Notes: generated by a model from the sequence alone, not told the origin. DNA of 64,000 nucleotides from Cricetomys ansorgei (GCA_026225945.1 JAMJFZ010004031.1:7120501-7184500), one strand, 5' to 3'. Counted from the first letter of the stretch, positions 44,937 to 55,919 are shown. Program-made: numbers and translations.

Positions 44937-45158
44937 TTGCTTGTTTAAAGATTTATTTTTCTTATGGGTATGATTGTTATGCTTGCATGCATGTCTGTGC
45001 ACCACTAGAGTGCAGTGCCTGAGGAAGCCAGAAGAGGGCATTGGAGCTACTGTAACTGGAGATACAGGGCATTGTAGGGCACTATGTTAGGAACCAAACC
45101 TAGATCCTCTGGAAGAGCAGCCAGTGCTCTTAACCACTGAGCCACTCCTCTAGTCCCA
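44937..45158 (-). repeat. B3/B2-type SINE (antisense) with target duplication
   Basis: A T-rich lead (AAAGATTTATTTTTCTTATG), then GTCTGTGCACCACTAGAGTG, CCAGAAGAGGGCATTGG, TTAGGAACCAAACCTAGATC, GCTCTTAACCACTGAGCC. The 11-base duplication AAGYCACTGTT flanks it at 44926-44936 and 45159-45169 (one mismatch). It contains a CTCF-like motif CCAGAAGAGGGCA at 45029-45041, a position where rodent B2-group SINEs are known to carry CTCF sites. Confidence 0.87.
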
Positions 45159-45169
45159 AAGCCACTGTT

Positions 45170-45703
45170 AAACCGTTTATAAGAGTCACGTTTCCGGCCT
45201 CCAACACTTAACAAGATGAAGAGAATACTTGAGAGGAGAAGGTAGGTACTACATGACCCTTTCAAAAGCAAGACACATCCTTTAATTCTGCTGATGCTTA
45301 AACCAGCTCTCTAAACGCTGATACGACCTTGTTTTCAGACTACCTGAAACAGAGAGCACATATTTATGATGTTTATCTTTCCGTGGTGAAGTGTACCTTA
45401 GGGAGCTATATATTTCCTACATTTATTTTTTTAATCATTTGGGCTTTCCAATAAAATAACATTCAAATTCTCTTCTCTCTCCCCAGGTGAGTGCATATAT
45501 TGTTTTAGTCCACAAAGATTCCTCAAAGGCTGTGGCTGAGATGCTCTGAGTGAAGCACTTGGAAACTAAGGTATTATTTGCATTTTGGAAAAGACTTCCT
45601 TGGCTAAATGTCTAGCCACTAAAATAATAATAGTTCCTGAAAAAAAAAAGTTGCTCTTCCAAGAGTGTGAGAGTTGGAGGTAGGGGTGAGGCTGAGGGAA
45701 GAC

Positions 45704-45756
<53 letters not shown>

Positions 45757-46317
45757 AATGCAGAAGTTGGTCCAGGGAGTTTAGGATTTGGAAGATGGGT
45801 AAAGAAATGAGGACCTTCAGATCTTCTCCGTAGATTTTAGTGTGACTCTAACCCAGGTTGTTAGAAAGTAAAGTCATTCCCTGATGTCCTGTGGCCATTT
45901 CAGCTGCATTCAGAGCTGAAGCCAGACTAAAGTAGAGCAGGGCCTGGCAGGCAGAGCTAGCAGCTGGAACCTGTGTGGATGAGCCCAGTGCCACCCACAA
46001 TTCAGGAGGGTGTCAGGGCCAGTGAGATCTCCAGCCCTGGACTGTTCACCCAGTTTGAGTTCTGGTTCTAGAGCAAAAGGCAGAACCATAAAAGCATCTT
46101 GGTTCATCACACTGATCCTCTAAAGCGACTGAATTTATTTTTTCATTCAGTAAAATATCACATATGTGAGCATGATTAATAGTTGTATCAAAATAATGTG
46201 TTAATGTGATCTCACTTAGATTGTGGTGCTGGGTGCACAGTTCTGTGCATGACAAAGTCATTACATTGTACTCTTTAAATAAATTTTATTTGGGTTATAG
46301 CTCTGAAGATTTTGAAA
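45170..46317. other. Unique sequence, nothing recognised
   Basis: Only the CA array at 45702 stands out. No exon seen. Confidence 0.45.
45702..45753. repeat. (AC)n microsatellite
   Basis: About 25 AC units; the left end has two AT interruptions. Confidence 0.97.
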
Positions 46318-46327
46318 GCATATGTAC

Positions 46328-46537
46328 TCTTAAAATTTTATTTGTGTGTGTGAGTGTGTGTGTGTGTGTGTGCGCATGTGTGTATGTGAATGTGATAACC
46401 CACAGAGAATGGTATGGACCCCTAGAGACAGGATTACAGGGAGTTGTGAGCCACCAGATATAGGTGCTGAGATCCAAACTCTGGTTCTCTGCAAGAGCTG
46501 CAAGCGTTGTTAACCACTGAGCCGTCTCTCCAGCCCT
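46328..46537 (-). repeat. B3/B2-type SINE (antisense) with target duplication
   Basis: T-rich lead, a TG array (46345-46380), then ACAGGATTACAGGGAGTTG, ACCAGATATAGGTGCTGAG, GGTTCTCTGCAAGAGCTGC and ACTGAGCCGTCTCTCCAGCC. It is flanked by an exact 10-base duplication GCATATGTAC (46318-46327 and 46538-46547). Confidence 0.9.
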
Positions 46538-46547
46538 GCATATGTAC

Positions 46548-46842
46548 AAATCTTAGGAAACTTATACTAATTTTGTAGGAGCTATTAGTTTTCCTTTTTG
46601 GTGAGTTGATAAAACAGGAAAGCAATATGCAGTAAGGCTACGCAAACTGTTGTGAGAAATCAGATTTTTAAGCAATTTCTGAGAAACTGGTCATTTTTGT
46701 AGAACAATAAAACTATATTACCAGGTTAAAAAGAGAGAGAAACTTACAAAATACAAATCCTTCTTTAACATTAGATTCAAAAGATATAAAGTTATATGTC
46801 AATAAATGTTATCAAATAATATACAACAATAAGAAATTAGTT
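46548..46842. other. Unique AT-rich sequence, nothing recognised
   Basis: Short interval between two SINEs with no recognisable element. Confidence 0.45.
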
Positions 46843-46955
46843 TTTGAGACAGGGTCTCACTATATAGCTCAGACTAGCCTTGAGCCCAGGCTCCTCCTGC
46901 CTCAGTTTACCACATGGTCGGATTTCAAATGCTTGCCACCATAATCACGTTGATC
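46843..46955 (-). repeat. B1 SINE remnant (antisense)
   Basis: TTTTTGAGACAGGGTCTCAC, TATATAGCTCAGACTAGCC and CTCCTGCCTCAGTTTACCAC give the reverse of the B1 order. It is an older, diverged copy. Confidence 0.75.
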
Positions 46956-48009
46956 ACTGAAACATTTATAGAGGCAAATAGAGAAAACCGTTTTCACACT
47001 CACATTTTTCTAGTTCTTCTATTATAACATAAAATTATGAGTGAGCAAACCCTGTATTAGACCCTTATACGCAGACATTTAATGAACACTTTACACATCA
47101 ATATTTAATTTTAATGTGATGAATGAGCTTTCTTCTTGCTTGTTAATTTATCTAATCTGGGTTAGATTGATGACAGTGTTCTTCATAGGGGATAATGTAT
47201 ATCAAATTGACTCTATGTTTTAATAACAGTTAAAACAGAAACCAATCTTAGAGAGATTCATAGAAATAATAAGGAGACTATATGACATTCATTTCTTTCT
47301 CAAAATGAAACAAACAATAATTTATTTGAATTTTTTAAATTATTCACAAGCAAGGTAGTGTCTCTAATTGATTCTGTAAAGTTATAGTTAAATTTAAATT
47401 GACTTCCAGATACACAAGGATTTTATGTTTATAGATTTTTGAGTTATATTTAGAAAATTAACCTTAAAATATTACATGTTTTAACACATTTGTGCTATCC
47501 ATCATACATAACTCACCTCATGGGTCAACACTTCTTGATAGCTGTCCAGTGAGTTAAGTCTATTGATGAGCCATTTGGATGTCAACCTGCTCCATAAATT
47601 TGTGCCCACTTATTACTAATGCTTGAACAGACCACACTTGGCAATAGCAATAGTCAGCGGGTCAGCACTGGTCCCTGAGTTGAGCAACTCTGTTGGCTGT
47701 GCAAATAAGGCACTGCTTTCTTTCATTGAAGTAACTGAGGCCAGTTACTATAAAGAATACAAGTCTGGGATCAGTGGTTGAACCCCGAGAACAGAGACTT
47801 TGTGATCCCTCCCATTATATGAACCGAGAGAGAAGGTTCAGGCAAGTGTTGCTGTGTTGTTTATCTGAACATTTACTGGTCAACATTTTTTCCAGTGACT
47901 CATATGAAGCCATCACACCACACTCTTCGGATTTAAAAACTACAATTATATATATTAATTATTTTGTAAAGAAAATATACTAGACTTAACTATTTTATAA
48001 GGACTATTT
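46956..48009. other. Unique, strongly AT-rich sequence
   Basis: No repeat family recognised. Many TTTAAATT and AATTTAAA words. No coding signal. Confidence 0.45.
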
Positions 48010-48150
48010 CATTTTATGTCGGAAAAAATTATATGACATAATTACCCCAAATTTATAGATAGAAAAGTTATCAGCTTCCCTGAGGTCACACTGCCAGGTG
48101 TGGCTGGGATTCAAGTCCAGGCTTGCTGGATCCACATCCAAAAGTTCGAA
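48010..48150 (-). repeat. MIR SINE remnant (antisense)
   Basis: ATTACCCCAAATTTATAGAT, GCTTCCCTGAGGTCACACTG, CCAGGTGTGGCTGGGATTC and AAGTCCAGGCTTGCTGGATC are the reversed MIR core and tRNA-related part ('aaggtcacacagc...ggcagagctgggattcgaacccagg'). Confidence 0.75.
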
Positions 48151-48459
48151 TCACCTAAGTGGCAGAGAAAGAAACGGAACGTTTGAAATACTCTGGAGGC
48201 CAAATTACTAGGAAAAAATCAAAATAAATAAATGCAATGAAATTTAAGAGGACTAAGCACCAATTCCATTATTAGAGTAACTTAAATCAAGTACACAAAG
48301 CAGACTGAGTAAGACCTGCTATGTCAGACTCTTGGGCATCACTTAGACCCCTCTGGTCTCACCTTTCCTCCAGCCACGGCAGCAGTGTGATGTAGAGGCT
48401 CTGCAGACATTTCTACCAACTGCACTTGGTTCAAAGAACTTACCTTCCTTCCCTAGGCG
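48151..48459. other. Unique sequence, nothing recognised
   Basis: Interval between MIR and a CT-rich tract; no feature supported. Confidence 0.45.
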
Positions 48460-48506
48460 CCTGCCCCCACCTCTCTCGCTCTCTCTCTTCCTCTCTCTCT
48501 CTCTCA
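48460..48506. repeat. (CT)n polypyrimidine tract
   Basis: About 45 bases of CT with a few interruptions (GCT, TCC). Confidence 0.92.
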
Positions 48507-48528
48507 ATGTATGAAACCTGTACATATT

Positions 48529-48757
48529 GGACTGGAGAGATGACTCAGCAGTTAAGAACAAGTTACTCTTGCGAAAGACTGGGGTTCAGTTTCCAACACC
48601 CACATGGCAGCACATAACCATCTGTCACTCCAATTCCAGGGTATCAATGCCTTCTTCTGACCTCTTTGAGCACCATGCATGCATGTGGTGTTTATACATA
48701 TTTGCAGACAAAATATTCATGCATATAAAATAAAATAAATGCACCTAAAATAATTTT
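48529..48757 (+). repeat. B2 SINE (sense)
   Basis: GGACTGGAGAGATGACTCAG, CAGTTAAGAACAAGTTACTC, GGGGTTCAGTTTCCAACACC, CACATGGCAGCACATAACC, ATGCCTTCTTCTGACCTC and an AAAATAAAATAAATGC tail follow the B2 order. This is the most B2-like member in the window. No clear target duplication. Confidence 0.88.
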
Positions 48758-51435
48758 TAAATTGCATATGTTTAATATAAATATTTTAATGAGTTTAGAC
48801 ATGTGCATACTAAGCTTTATGAGCTATGTCATGAAACTATCACTATGAGCAAATGAAGAAACATATTTAAACCTTCAGAAGTTTCCTAAAATATTTACTG
48901 TGCTGTTTACTCGTCTTCATGGTAAGAACACCAGTGTATCAGTGTTCTATACAGTACTGTTAGCTACAGACACAGTCATACAGCAGATCCCCAGAATCTC
49001 TGCATCTCACATGCATTTGCCCAGTTTCTGTTACTTTGACAAAGCAATCGTGGAGAAACAGGGATTATCTGGGTTCACGATTTCAGAGATTTCAGTCCAC
49101 AATCCTTGATTCTGTTGGATCTGGGCTGTAAATGTCTTTACCTATTGAATCATGTCACCGGCACCGCATTTTCTATTTTTTACCCTTGACCCCTCCAAAC
49201 ATGCGTCCTGCACACAAGTCTTTGCTGTCAGGAGCCAAGGCATACAATACTGGGGCTCAGCTTCAGTCTGTTGTCATCCATGTTTCCAGTAGAAAAGTTA
49301 TGAAACTCTCCAGAAAGTCTTAGGCACTTGCAGAATTTTGCATCTTCTGAACTAAGAAGACCATTTGTCTAATTGTTTTCTTTGCTTTGGATGCTTTACA
49401 AAGCTAATTATTAACCTTAATTAAGTGTAATTATGAAGTGCCAAAGACTCTTCCTTGTAAACATGTCTTACTGGGTTTGCTGTATTTATAAAATCTCTCC
49501 CTCTGCTTGGAGCTTCCTCGAGAGTGACTGTTGCTATCTTTTGACGGGATGAAGCTCTGAGAGATCCGGCCTCAGTGCCCAGAGATCACAGAGAGCTGAA
49601 GTGCTTCTGCTTCCTTCTAACTTCTTCTCTGCAATTTAATTTTAATCTAAGTCTGTGTTGGTGGAGAATTTTGGAAGAGAATGAAACAGGTGTATTACTG
49701 CATTAATAGAGTTGGTGGGTGTATTGAAGATGAAGAAGGGGGCAATTTGAAAAGCACAAGAGGAGACCGCACACATTTTTTTTTAAAACATGGATGGTTT
49801 TGTTGTATCCAAAGATGAAAAACAGTGTTTCCAAAGCCTCCCTAGCTGACCTGTTCATGTCCAAGCGTCTCCAGAGTACCTTGGTTGTGCCTACAGACTA
49901 TTCGACTCACCCAAGAATGCAAGCCATTTGTCTGCACATTTGAAATTATTCTCCTATATATACTCAAAGGAGACTCATGGGTGTGTTCAAATCAGTTAAA
50001 AATGGTTCATAGCTTAGGCACTGTATTTTTTGCTGATGTCTTTGGCTAAACTCCAAAGTAACAAATCATCACCTGTACCAAGAGAGAAATTTGGATTTGT
50101 TTCAGGTTTGTTTTTTTTTGGGGGGGGGGATGTCAATCAATACATATTAACAAACAACAAGAGCAGATGCCCTGCGTTTGTGGACAATTGCACGGAGCTT
50201 TCCCACTTACGGTAAGGAGGTCTATAGACACAGCTTAGACTGTCCTATTATGTTGGTTGGCACAACAGTGGCAAGGTGGAGCTACAGAAAGTCAGGACAT
50301 AGCAAAGCAGGAGTATGCTGCAGGCGGGAGGGGAGTTTGTGCTCTACACATCAGCAGTCCTAAGGCCTCCATCTGGGTTGAATAACATTTTGTGATTATA
50401 CAGCAATACTGTGTAACTTAGCAAAAACAATCAAGTTCAAAATTTGTTTTACACCTTGAGCTGTATAGCTGAGCTTCTACTTGGCTGAGAAGAAGGCATC
50501 TTCTGGCCCTATTTGGCTCCTTGGCTGTGTTCTAAAGCCTGGAGAAAAGGGAAGGAGGAAGCTCTCTGGGTCTTTAGATGGGAACAGTGGACTGGGGAGG
50601 AGACGGAAGGTTCTAGAAAACAGGCACCATGAGATGAAGACGACAGAGAGGAGAGAGACAGACGGAGAGGCAGAGAGAAGACAGCGAGAACAGGGTGCTG
50701 GGGTGCTGAGACTCAGCATCATGCAGTATCTACCACCTCTTGGATGCTGCCTCTTCTCAATTCCAGTCCTCCTGTGAGTTTGCAATAAATTCCTTTCTGC
50801 TGAAGGGTCAGTATGCATCTCCTTCTTGCACTTGTCATCACGAGGCCTTTATAGATTTTTATGCGAGCTCTTCATAGTGGGGAGCTTGAAATTGGGGCTC
50901 CTGTATTTCCCACAAGATTTGCCCTCATGTTGGAAACCTGAGCAGCAATCATGAATGTCTCCTCCTCCTAATATGCCCCAACCCCACCCCTACACCCCTG
51001 TCATCATCTCTTCAGGCTCTTGTGAAGGAAGGTATTCTACAAAGAGTATAGAGTAACTGTGAAGTCATGTAACTACACATTAGCCTAAATAGTGTTAATA
51101 AATTGCTGGGCTTAGCAGAAAAGAGAAAATGGCCAGCGTGATAACGTAGAGTTTTAAGTTCCCAGTACCCTTCAAAGGCAGGAGCTACCAGGATCGCAGT
51201 GTGTGAGATGAGCCCTGGAAAACCCTTCATTCTAAATACAAAAGAGGGGGCAGTTGCCTCCAGGATCAGGAGAAACTGAAAGCCTACTCCACATCGAAGG
51301 GATTTTATAAGGTGTGCCAACTAGCAAAGAGGCAGGATTGGGTAGTGCTTAGGGACTTGGTGTCTGGCTTTGGACCAATCAGTGCAGTTTGAAAATTGTG
51401 CTAGTTTTGTCTTTTGTGTGTTTGTCTTTTTTCTT
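48758..51435. other. Unique sequence; 49370-49480 homeodomain-motif cluster
   Basis: No interspersed repeat recognised over 2.7 kb. Around 49400-49440 the words GCTAATTATTAACC, TTAATTAAG and GTAATTATG are packed within 40 bases. Frames of 98-113 codons near 50477-50818 overlap on both strands and have no known motif. The end of that block (AGTTTGCAATAAATTCC near 50778) loosely resembles an LTR 3' end, but too little to call. Confidence 0.4.
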
Positions 51436-51525
51436 CTTCTTTTGCTTTGCTTTGAAACAGTCTTACTATGTAGGCCAAACTAGTCTTGAACCAAAGATCC
51501 TCTTGCCTAGACCTCCCCAGTACCA
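51436..51525 (-). repeat. B1-like SINE fragment (antisense), older
   Basis: GCTTTGAAACAGTCTTACTA, TGTAGGCCAAACTAGTCTTG and CAAAGATCCTCTTGCC are a diverged, truncated antisense B1 order. It lies immediately left of a younger B1. Confidence 0.6.
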
Positions 51526-51535
51526 ATTTTCTCCT

Positions 51536-51678
51536 GTGGTTGTTGTTCCGTTTTCTTTCGAGACAGCATTTCTCTGTGTAACTCTGGCTGTCCTGGAATT
51601 CACTCTGTAGACCAGGCTGGCCTCTAACTCACAGAGATTCGCCCGCCTCTGCCACCCAAGTGCACCACCACCCCGCGG
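51536..51678 (-). repeat. B1 SINE (antisense) with target duplication
   Basis: TTTCGAGACAGCATTTCTCT, GTGTAACTCTGGCTGTCC, TGGAATTCACTCTGTAGACC, GGCTGGCCTCTAACTCACAG and CGCCCGCCTCTGCCACCC are the antisense B1 order with only modest divergence. It is flanked by an exact 10-base duplication ATTTTCTCCT (51526-51535 and 51679-51688). Confidence 0.92.
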
Positions 51679-51688
51679 ATTTTCTCCT

Positions 51689-51939
51689 TTGTGAAATGGA
51701 AAAATGTTCCAAGCACTGAAGAGCTGGGGAATAAAGTGCCAAGTTCAGGGATTAACACACAGAACACATGCAACAGTTGTTAAAGCAGTATCCCGAGGGT
51801 CCACCGCTGTCAGGCCAAACAGGGACGGTAAGCATCTGAGAACGTCGGCTCCCTGTACAGAAGTCGGTCAGTGCAGACGGGCAGACCCCAGCGCCAGCTG
51901 CCGGCACTCGCTCGCTGGCTCGCTCGCTCTTTGAGAAAA
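51689..51939. other. Unique sequence, nothing recognised
   Basis: It contains a short CTCGCTCGCTGGCTCGCTC stretch at about 51906-51926, in CpG-bearing sequence. Confidence 0.45.
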
Positions 51940-52465
51940 CAGGATTTGTTCCCATATTAATATAGAGAAAAGCATTAATTGCTGTCAAAACGATCAAAAC
52001 CTGATTTGTAGAATGGCATATTGCTTTGTAATCAAAATTTGGGAAATTAATTTTTCTGTTTTATTGTGAAAAGACTCACAATTAAAATTTGATGATATAA
52101 GACAAGATAGTACGCGCCAGTGATCTTGCACTGGCACGGAGATCGATCTGAATCAACGCCGGAATTGCTGCCAGTGTAGCGGGAGCCCTGTGGCAGGCTG
52201 CACTGAAGCCGTCAGGGATGACCCCCTTGTTCTTCACTGCCCCATCCTCACTCCGGCAAAGCGACAGAGGGGGAGAGATAGTAAAGGCCGAGAGGTGACA
52301 TACGGCTATATATTTTTGTCGTGATTTTCAATTTTAATGTTCTTGGAGACAGAAATTATATTCATTTACATTCGCTCGGGGATGTTCACGAACATTAATT
52401 ACCAAATTAAGGAAATTTTGGAAATAAAAATGGACACTTATTAATCACAATAGCCTTCGTGTTTA
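51940..52465. promoter_or_regulatory. Candidate conserved enhancer-like element
   Basis: AT-rich and non-repetitive, yet containing CpGs. It has many homeodomain-type cores: CATATTAATATAG, GCATTAATTGC, GTAATCAAAA, GAAATTAATTTTTC, ACAATTAAAATT, ACATTAATTACC, CAAATTAAGG and TTATTAATCAC. CGATCAAAACC at about 51991-52001 is TCF/LEF-like. This mix is typical of deeply conserved developmental non-coding elements. Function and conservation are inferred, not shown. Confidence 0.4.
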
Positions 52466-53315
52466 GTAGCCATTTTCTTTCTCTGAGGGGTCGTGTGAAC
52501 TTGAACCAGGGTCAGCCTGAACAATGATAGTGAGTGATCTCAAAGGAGGCAAACTAACAGAGCCAGGCACATGGTCACCTTGGACTGCACACCTTCTCTC
52601 CTGACTCAGGGCCCCGTTCAGCACACACGGTGCAATAACAGAGGCAATAACCCGGGAGGTTCCAGCCAAGGACACAACATTGCGTCCCTCCCATCAGCCT
52701 GTCCTCATCCGGATCCCTGGGAGCAGCTAGGTAAGGAAATAGTTCCACAACGGCTGGCAGCCCCTGGCTAAAGTTATTTTGTCCTTTCTCGAGGACACAA
52801 GGGACACCAAAGCTGCCATGAAGCGGTGTCTAACACCAGGTTGTAGCACCACATTAAATACTGGGTGCTCAGACGCCACATTCTTTCTTCCATAGAGCAT
52901 GCCCGGCAAGAACACCTGGAAACTACAGCAAATGCTTCCGATTAACAAACAGAAATACAGCTGAGCCTAGTGAGAGACGCTACTGCTGAAGAGCCCGCCT
53001 TGGCTGCTTAGGAATACCCACAACAGATCAGATCACCTCCGGACAAAGGGATGCAGATATCAGACTGTCATCTTCGTCCACAGAACACTTTGGGGTCTTT
53101 TTGGAGAATATTCCCCCTATACTTGTAATAAGTTAAAGCAGAATCAAATTTTGTCACTTAAAAAAAACAAAACATCCAGCTGCTACAATTGATAGCTCCA
53201 GTTAAAGGAACGAAACACTTTTTGTGTGGAAACAATGATTCATGAATTGTTCTTCCCTACAGGAGATGAAACCATTTGGGCTTTCCTCGGAGATGCTTAC
53301 ATTACTGGCAGCATT
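52466..53315. other. Unique sequence, nothing recognised
   Basis: No repeats or exon recognised. Confidence 0.45.
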
Positions 53316-53336
53316 AAAAAAAAAAAAAAAAAAAAG
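53316..53336. repeat. A homopolymer
   Basis: About 20 consecutive A residues. No SINE or LINE body is visible to the left, so it is not called a tail. Confidence 0.85.
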
Positions 53337-53419
53337 CTTCATTATATAGAGAAAATTCCAGCCTTCAATTTTTCTTCCTGAGAGGGTTCAGTGGCTGCTT
53401 TGGTATATGTGTGTCTCTT

Positions 53420-53503
53420 GGAGAAAGAAAGAGAGAGAGGGAGAGAGAGAGAGAGAGGGAGAGAGAGAGAGAGAAAGAGAGAGAAAGGAAGGGAGAGGGA
53501 GGG
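53420..53503. repeat. (AG)n polypurine tract
   Basis: About 80 bases of GA/GGA units, with a few AAAG and GGGA interruptions. Triplex-prone composition. Confidence 0.95.
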
Positions 53504-54533
53504 TTTGTGCATGTGTGTTCACGCACATGAGTGTTTCATAAAATTAGATTCTAGCAAAGGGAAAGTACATTTATGCAAAAGCAATTCATCAACCACTTCT
53601 GTGCTCAGAATTCACCAAGGTAATTTAGATACTTTAATGGCAAGGTAGTTTAGGTAGGTAGGAGGCGATGTCCCTCCCCCAGCCAGCAGCTATGGTAATA
53701 GGAAATGTGGTCTCTAAATGAATCTTTTCAGGAAAGTAATTCTCGTTTTAATTATTTATCCACTACCAAATATAAAATATAATTACACAGCCAATGTCCA
53801 CGGGAACAAAATCCACAGTGCAGGATAGAATGGAAGAGCTTACCGCTTTTAGAAATTTCCCATAAAAAGATATTTTTAAAAAATAAGATTACCCAAATGC
53901 AGCTTTTAACGCTAATCTGATTTTCATAATATAAGCATTTAGCCAAAGCCTACCTCTTGGTCAAACGCAATGCCTCCTGAATTTGCAAGGCTTTTACCAT
54001 AGCCTTGACCTTTATGATGTCAGACATATATTACTTCTCTGCTATAATTTACTATTGACATCATGGATTAAATTTGTTGTTTCAGCTAATGTAACTGAGC
54101 AAGCAAGGTAGATTGTGAAACCTAAGCCAGCTACTGAAATACGAGGGTTGTCAAGTATAAATTTACAAAAGAGATTCAGACTGGGTGTGGAAGACAAAAA
54201 CAAATGGACAAAGAAGCTGTTTTTGACAGACTGCAAGGGGCTAGAGACTTCAACTTGAACATTGTAAATCCAAATGTCACGAAACACTGCCGCAGACTGA
54301 GAGACACGTCTATTCCTCAGGAATATAAATGGTGACGGGAAAGCTAAACTTTGAGGAGCCAGCGTGCTTTTGAAAAGCATATCCTTGCTGCCTGATAAAC
54401 TCACTGATCTCTTCTTCCTCTCCCTACCCGAGCCTGAAACTGGTTCAAGTCACTGCCTCAGAACCAGTTACTGCCACAAAGCCAGGATTTCCCAGAATGC
54501 CTTTGGACAAGAAGCCAATGACTGTCATCAAAG
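53504..54533. other. Unique sequence, nothing recognised
   Basis: A 120-codon minus frame (54042-54404) has no known motif. No repeat family identified. Confidence 0.45.
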
Positions 54534-54565
54534 TACACACACACACACACACACACGCACACACA
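54534..54565. repeat. (AC)n microsatellite
   Basis: About 15 AC units with one CG interruption, immediately left of an antisense B1. Confidence 0.95.
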
Positions 54566-54686
54566 TTAAAGACAAGGTCTCACCATGTGTAGCACTGCAC
54601 TGGAACTCCTATGTAGACCAAGCTTGCCTTGAACTCACAGAGGTCCTGTGCCCTCTGAGTCCTGGGACTAAATGCATGTGTCACTG
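54566..54686 (-). repeat. B1 SINE (antisense)
   Basis: TAAAGACAAGGTCTCACCAT, CCTATGTAGACCAAGCTTGC, CTTGAACTCACAGAGG and GAGTCCTGGGACTAAATGC run in antisense B1 order. Confidence 0.8.
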
Positions 54687-54726
54687 TGTGTGTGTGTGTG
54701 TATGTGTGTGTGTGTCTGTGTGTATT
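54687..54726. repeat. (TG)n microsatellite
   Basis: About 18 TG units with one TA and one TC interruption, immediately right of the B1. Confidence 0.95.
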
Positions 54727-54741
54727 CATACATAAAAGAAT

Positions 54742-54900
54742 TGGCCAGGGAATGGTGGTGCATACCTTTAATCTCAGCACTCAGGGGACAGAAACAGATG
54801 GATCTCTGAGAGTTCGAATCTAGCCTGGTCTATATCATCAGTTTCAAGCCAGCAAGAGTTACATAGTAAGAGCCTGTCGAAACAAACAGAAACAAAGACA
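54742..54900 (+). repeat. B1 SINE (sense)
   Basis: GGCCAGGGAATGGTGGTGCA, TACCTTTAATCTCAGCACTC, AGGGGACAGAAACAGATGG, GAATCTAGCCTGGTC and AGTAAGAGCCTGTCG with an A/C-rich tail give the B1 order. It forms an inverted pair with the B1 at 54566, about 55 bases apart. Confidence 0.82.
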
Positions 54901-55588
54901 GTTTTAATGAAGAATTTCCTTGAAAAACATGTATTCCCTAAATATGATATGACAATTTTTCATCTTGAACAAATTCTGTTTTAAATGCCTTGTGTATTCT
55001 GTATAAAAGGGGATAGTTACTAACACTTCACAAGAGCTCCCATCGCTCAGTGTGCGGCCCTGTGGCGGTAGCTGGGTCCCATCTAGGACTAGTCTCTGAG
55101 AGGAGCAGGCTGACACACAGGTGGTGGCTGTATGAGACTGTTGGTTCACAGTCCGTCCTTCCAGTCTTCCCAGACAACCCAAGTAGAAGGATGTCAGGGT
55201 GACGGACATAAGAACCAGTGTATGCTGCGTGGACGAGCTGGGAGAAGGCCCAGGATGAACGAGAGCCTGAAAAGGGAAAGCATTTTCCAGTGTGACAGCT
55301 TGTTGTCGGACACTGCCCAGTGGGGCTTCTTAGTCTAAACAGGAGTTAAATTTTTCACAGTGTTCAGCGGTTATGCATTTGGGGTATTTTAAAGATGGAG
55401 ACCCTGAGGTTGCCCTTGTTGCTTTAAACCAGTTTGGTGACCTGTTATCTAGCCCTTCCTATAGAAGCAGTGTTTTTTTTTTTTCTAAGCCCATGAGCCA
55501 GACAAGTGATGAATATTTATGGGCTAATGTTTGGTGCTTCATGCTGTAGTGGGGCTTGAATTTACGTCGTTTGCAAGGTTACTGTCTC
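54901..55588. other. Unique sequence, nothing recognised
   Basis: No repeat family or exon recognised. Confidence 0.45.
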
Positions 55589-55624
55589 GTGTGTGTGTGT
55601 GTGTGTGTATGTGTGTGTGTGTGT

Positions 55625-55670
<46 letters not shown>

Positions 55671-55685
55671 AAGAGAGAGAGAGAG
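55589..55685. repeat. Compound (TG)n(AG)n microsatellite
   Basis: About 50 bases of TG units switch directly to about 45 bases of AG units. The two halves have Z-DNA and triplex potential respectively. Confidence 0.97.
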
Positions 55686-55919
55686 GCACATTCTGAGAGC
55701 AATGCCTATGTGGGAAAACAGAAATAGGAATACACTCTTTGTTCCTTTTCTCAAATCGTATCTTTAGATAGCGTTAAGGGACTTCGGAGGGGTCAGACAT
55801 GCTTTTATGTCAGTATGGAAAGAAGAGCAAACGAAAGCTCTCATGCATGCTTCCTTTCATCATATGCAGACACTCCTAGTGAGTGTGAGGTAGCATCAGA
55901 AGCCTGGCACCATGTAGCA
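55686..55919. other. Unique sequence, nothing recognised
   Basis: It ends in the left target duplication of URR1 (55912-55919). Confidence 0.45.

Noticed and set aside
50620..50810. Possible LTR 3' end (ends with CAATAAATTCC)
   Set aside because: Only a polyadenylation-like word and a GA-rich stretch support it; no family landmarks or target duplication.
53316..53336. Poly(A) tail of a retrotransposon
   Set aside because: There is no recognisable SINE, LINE or retrocopy body to the left and no target duplication around the tract.
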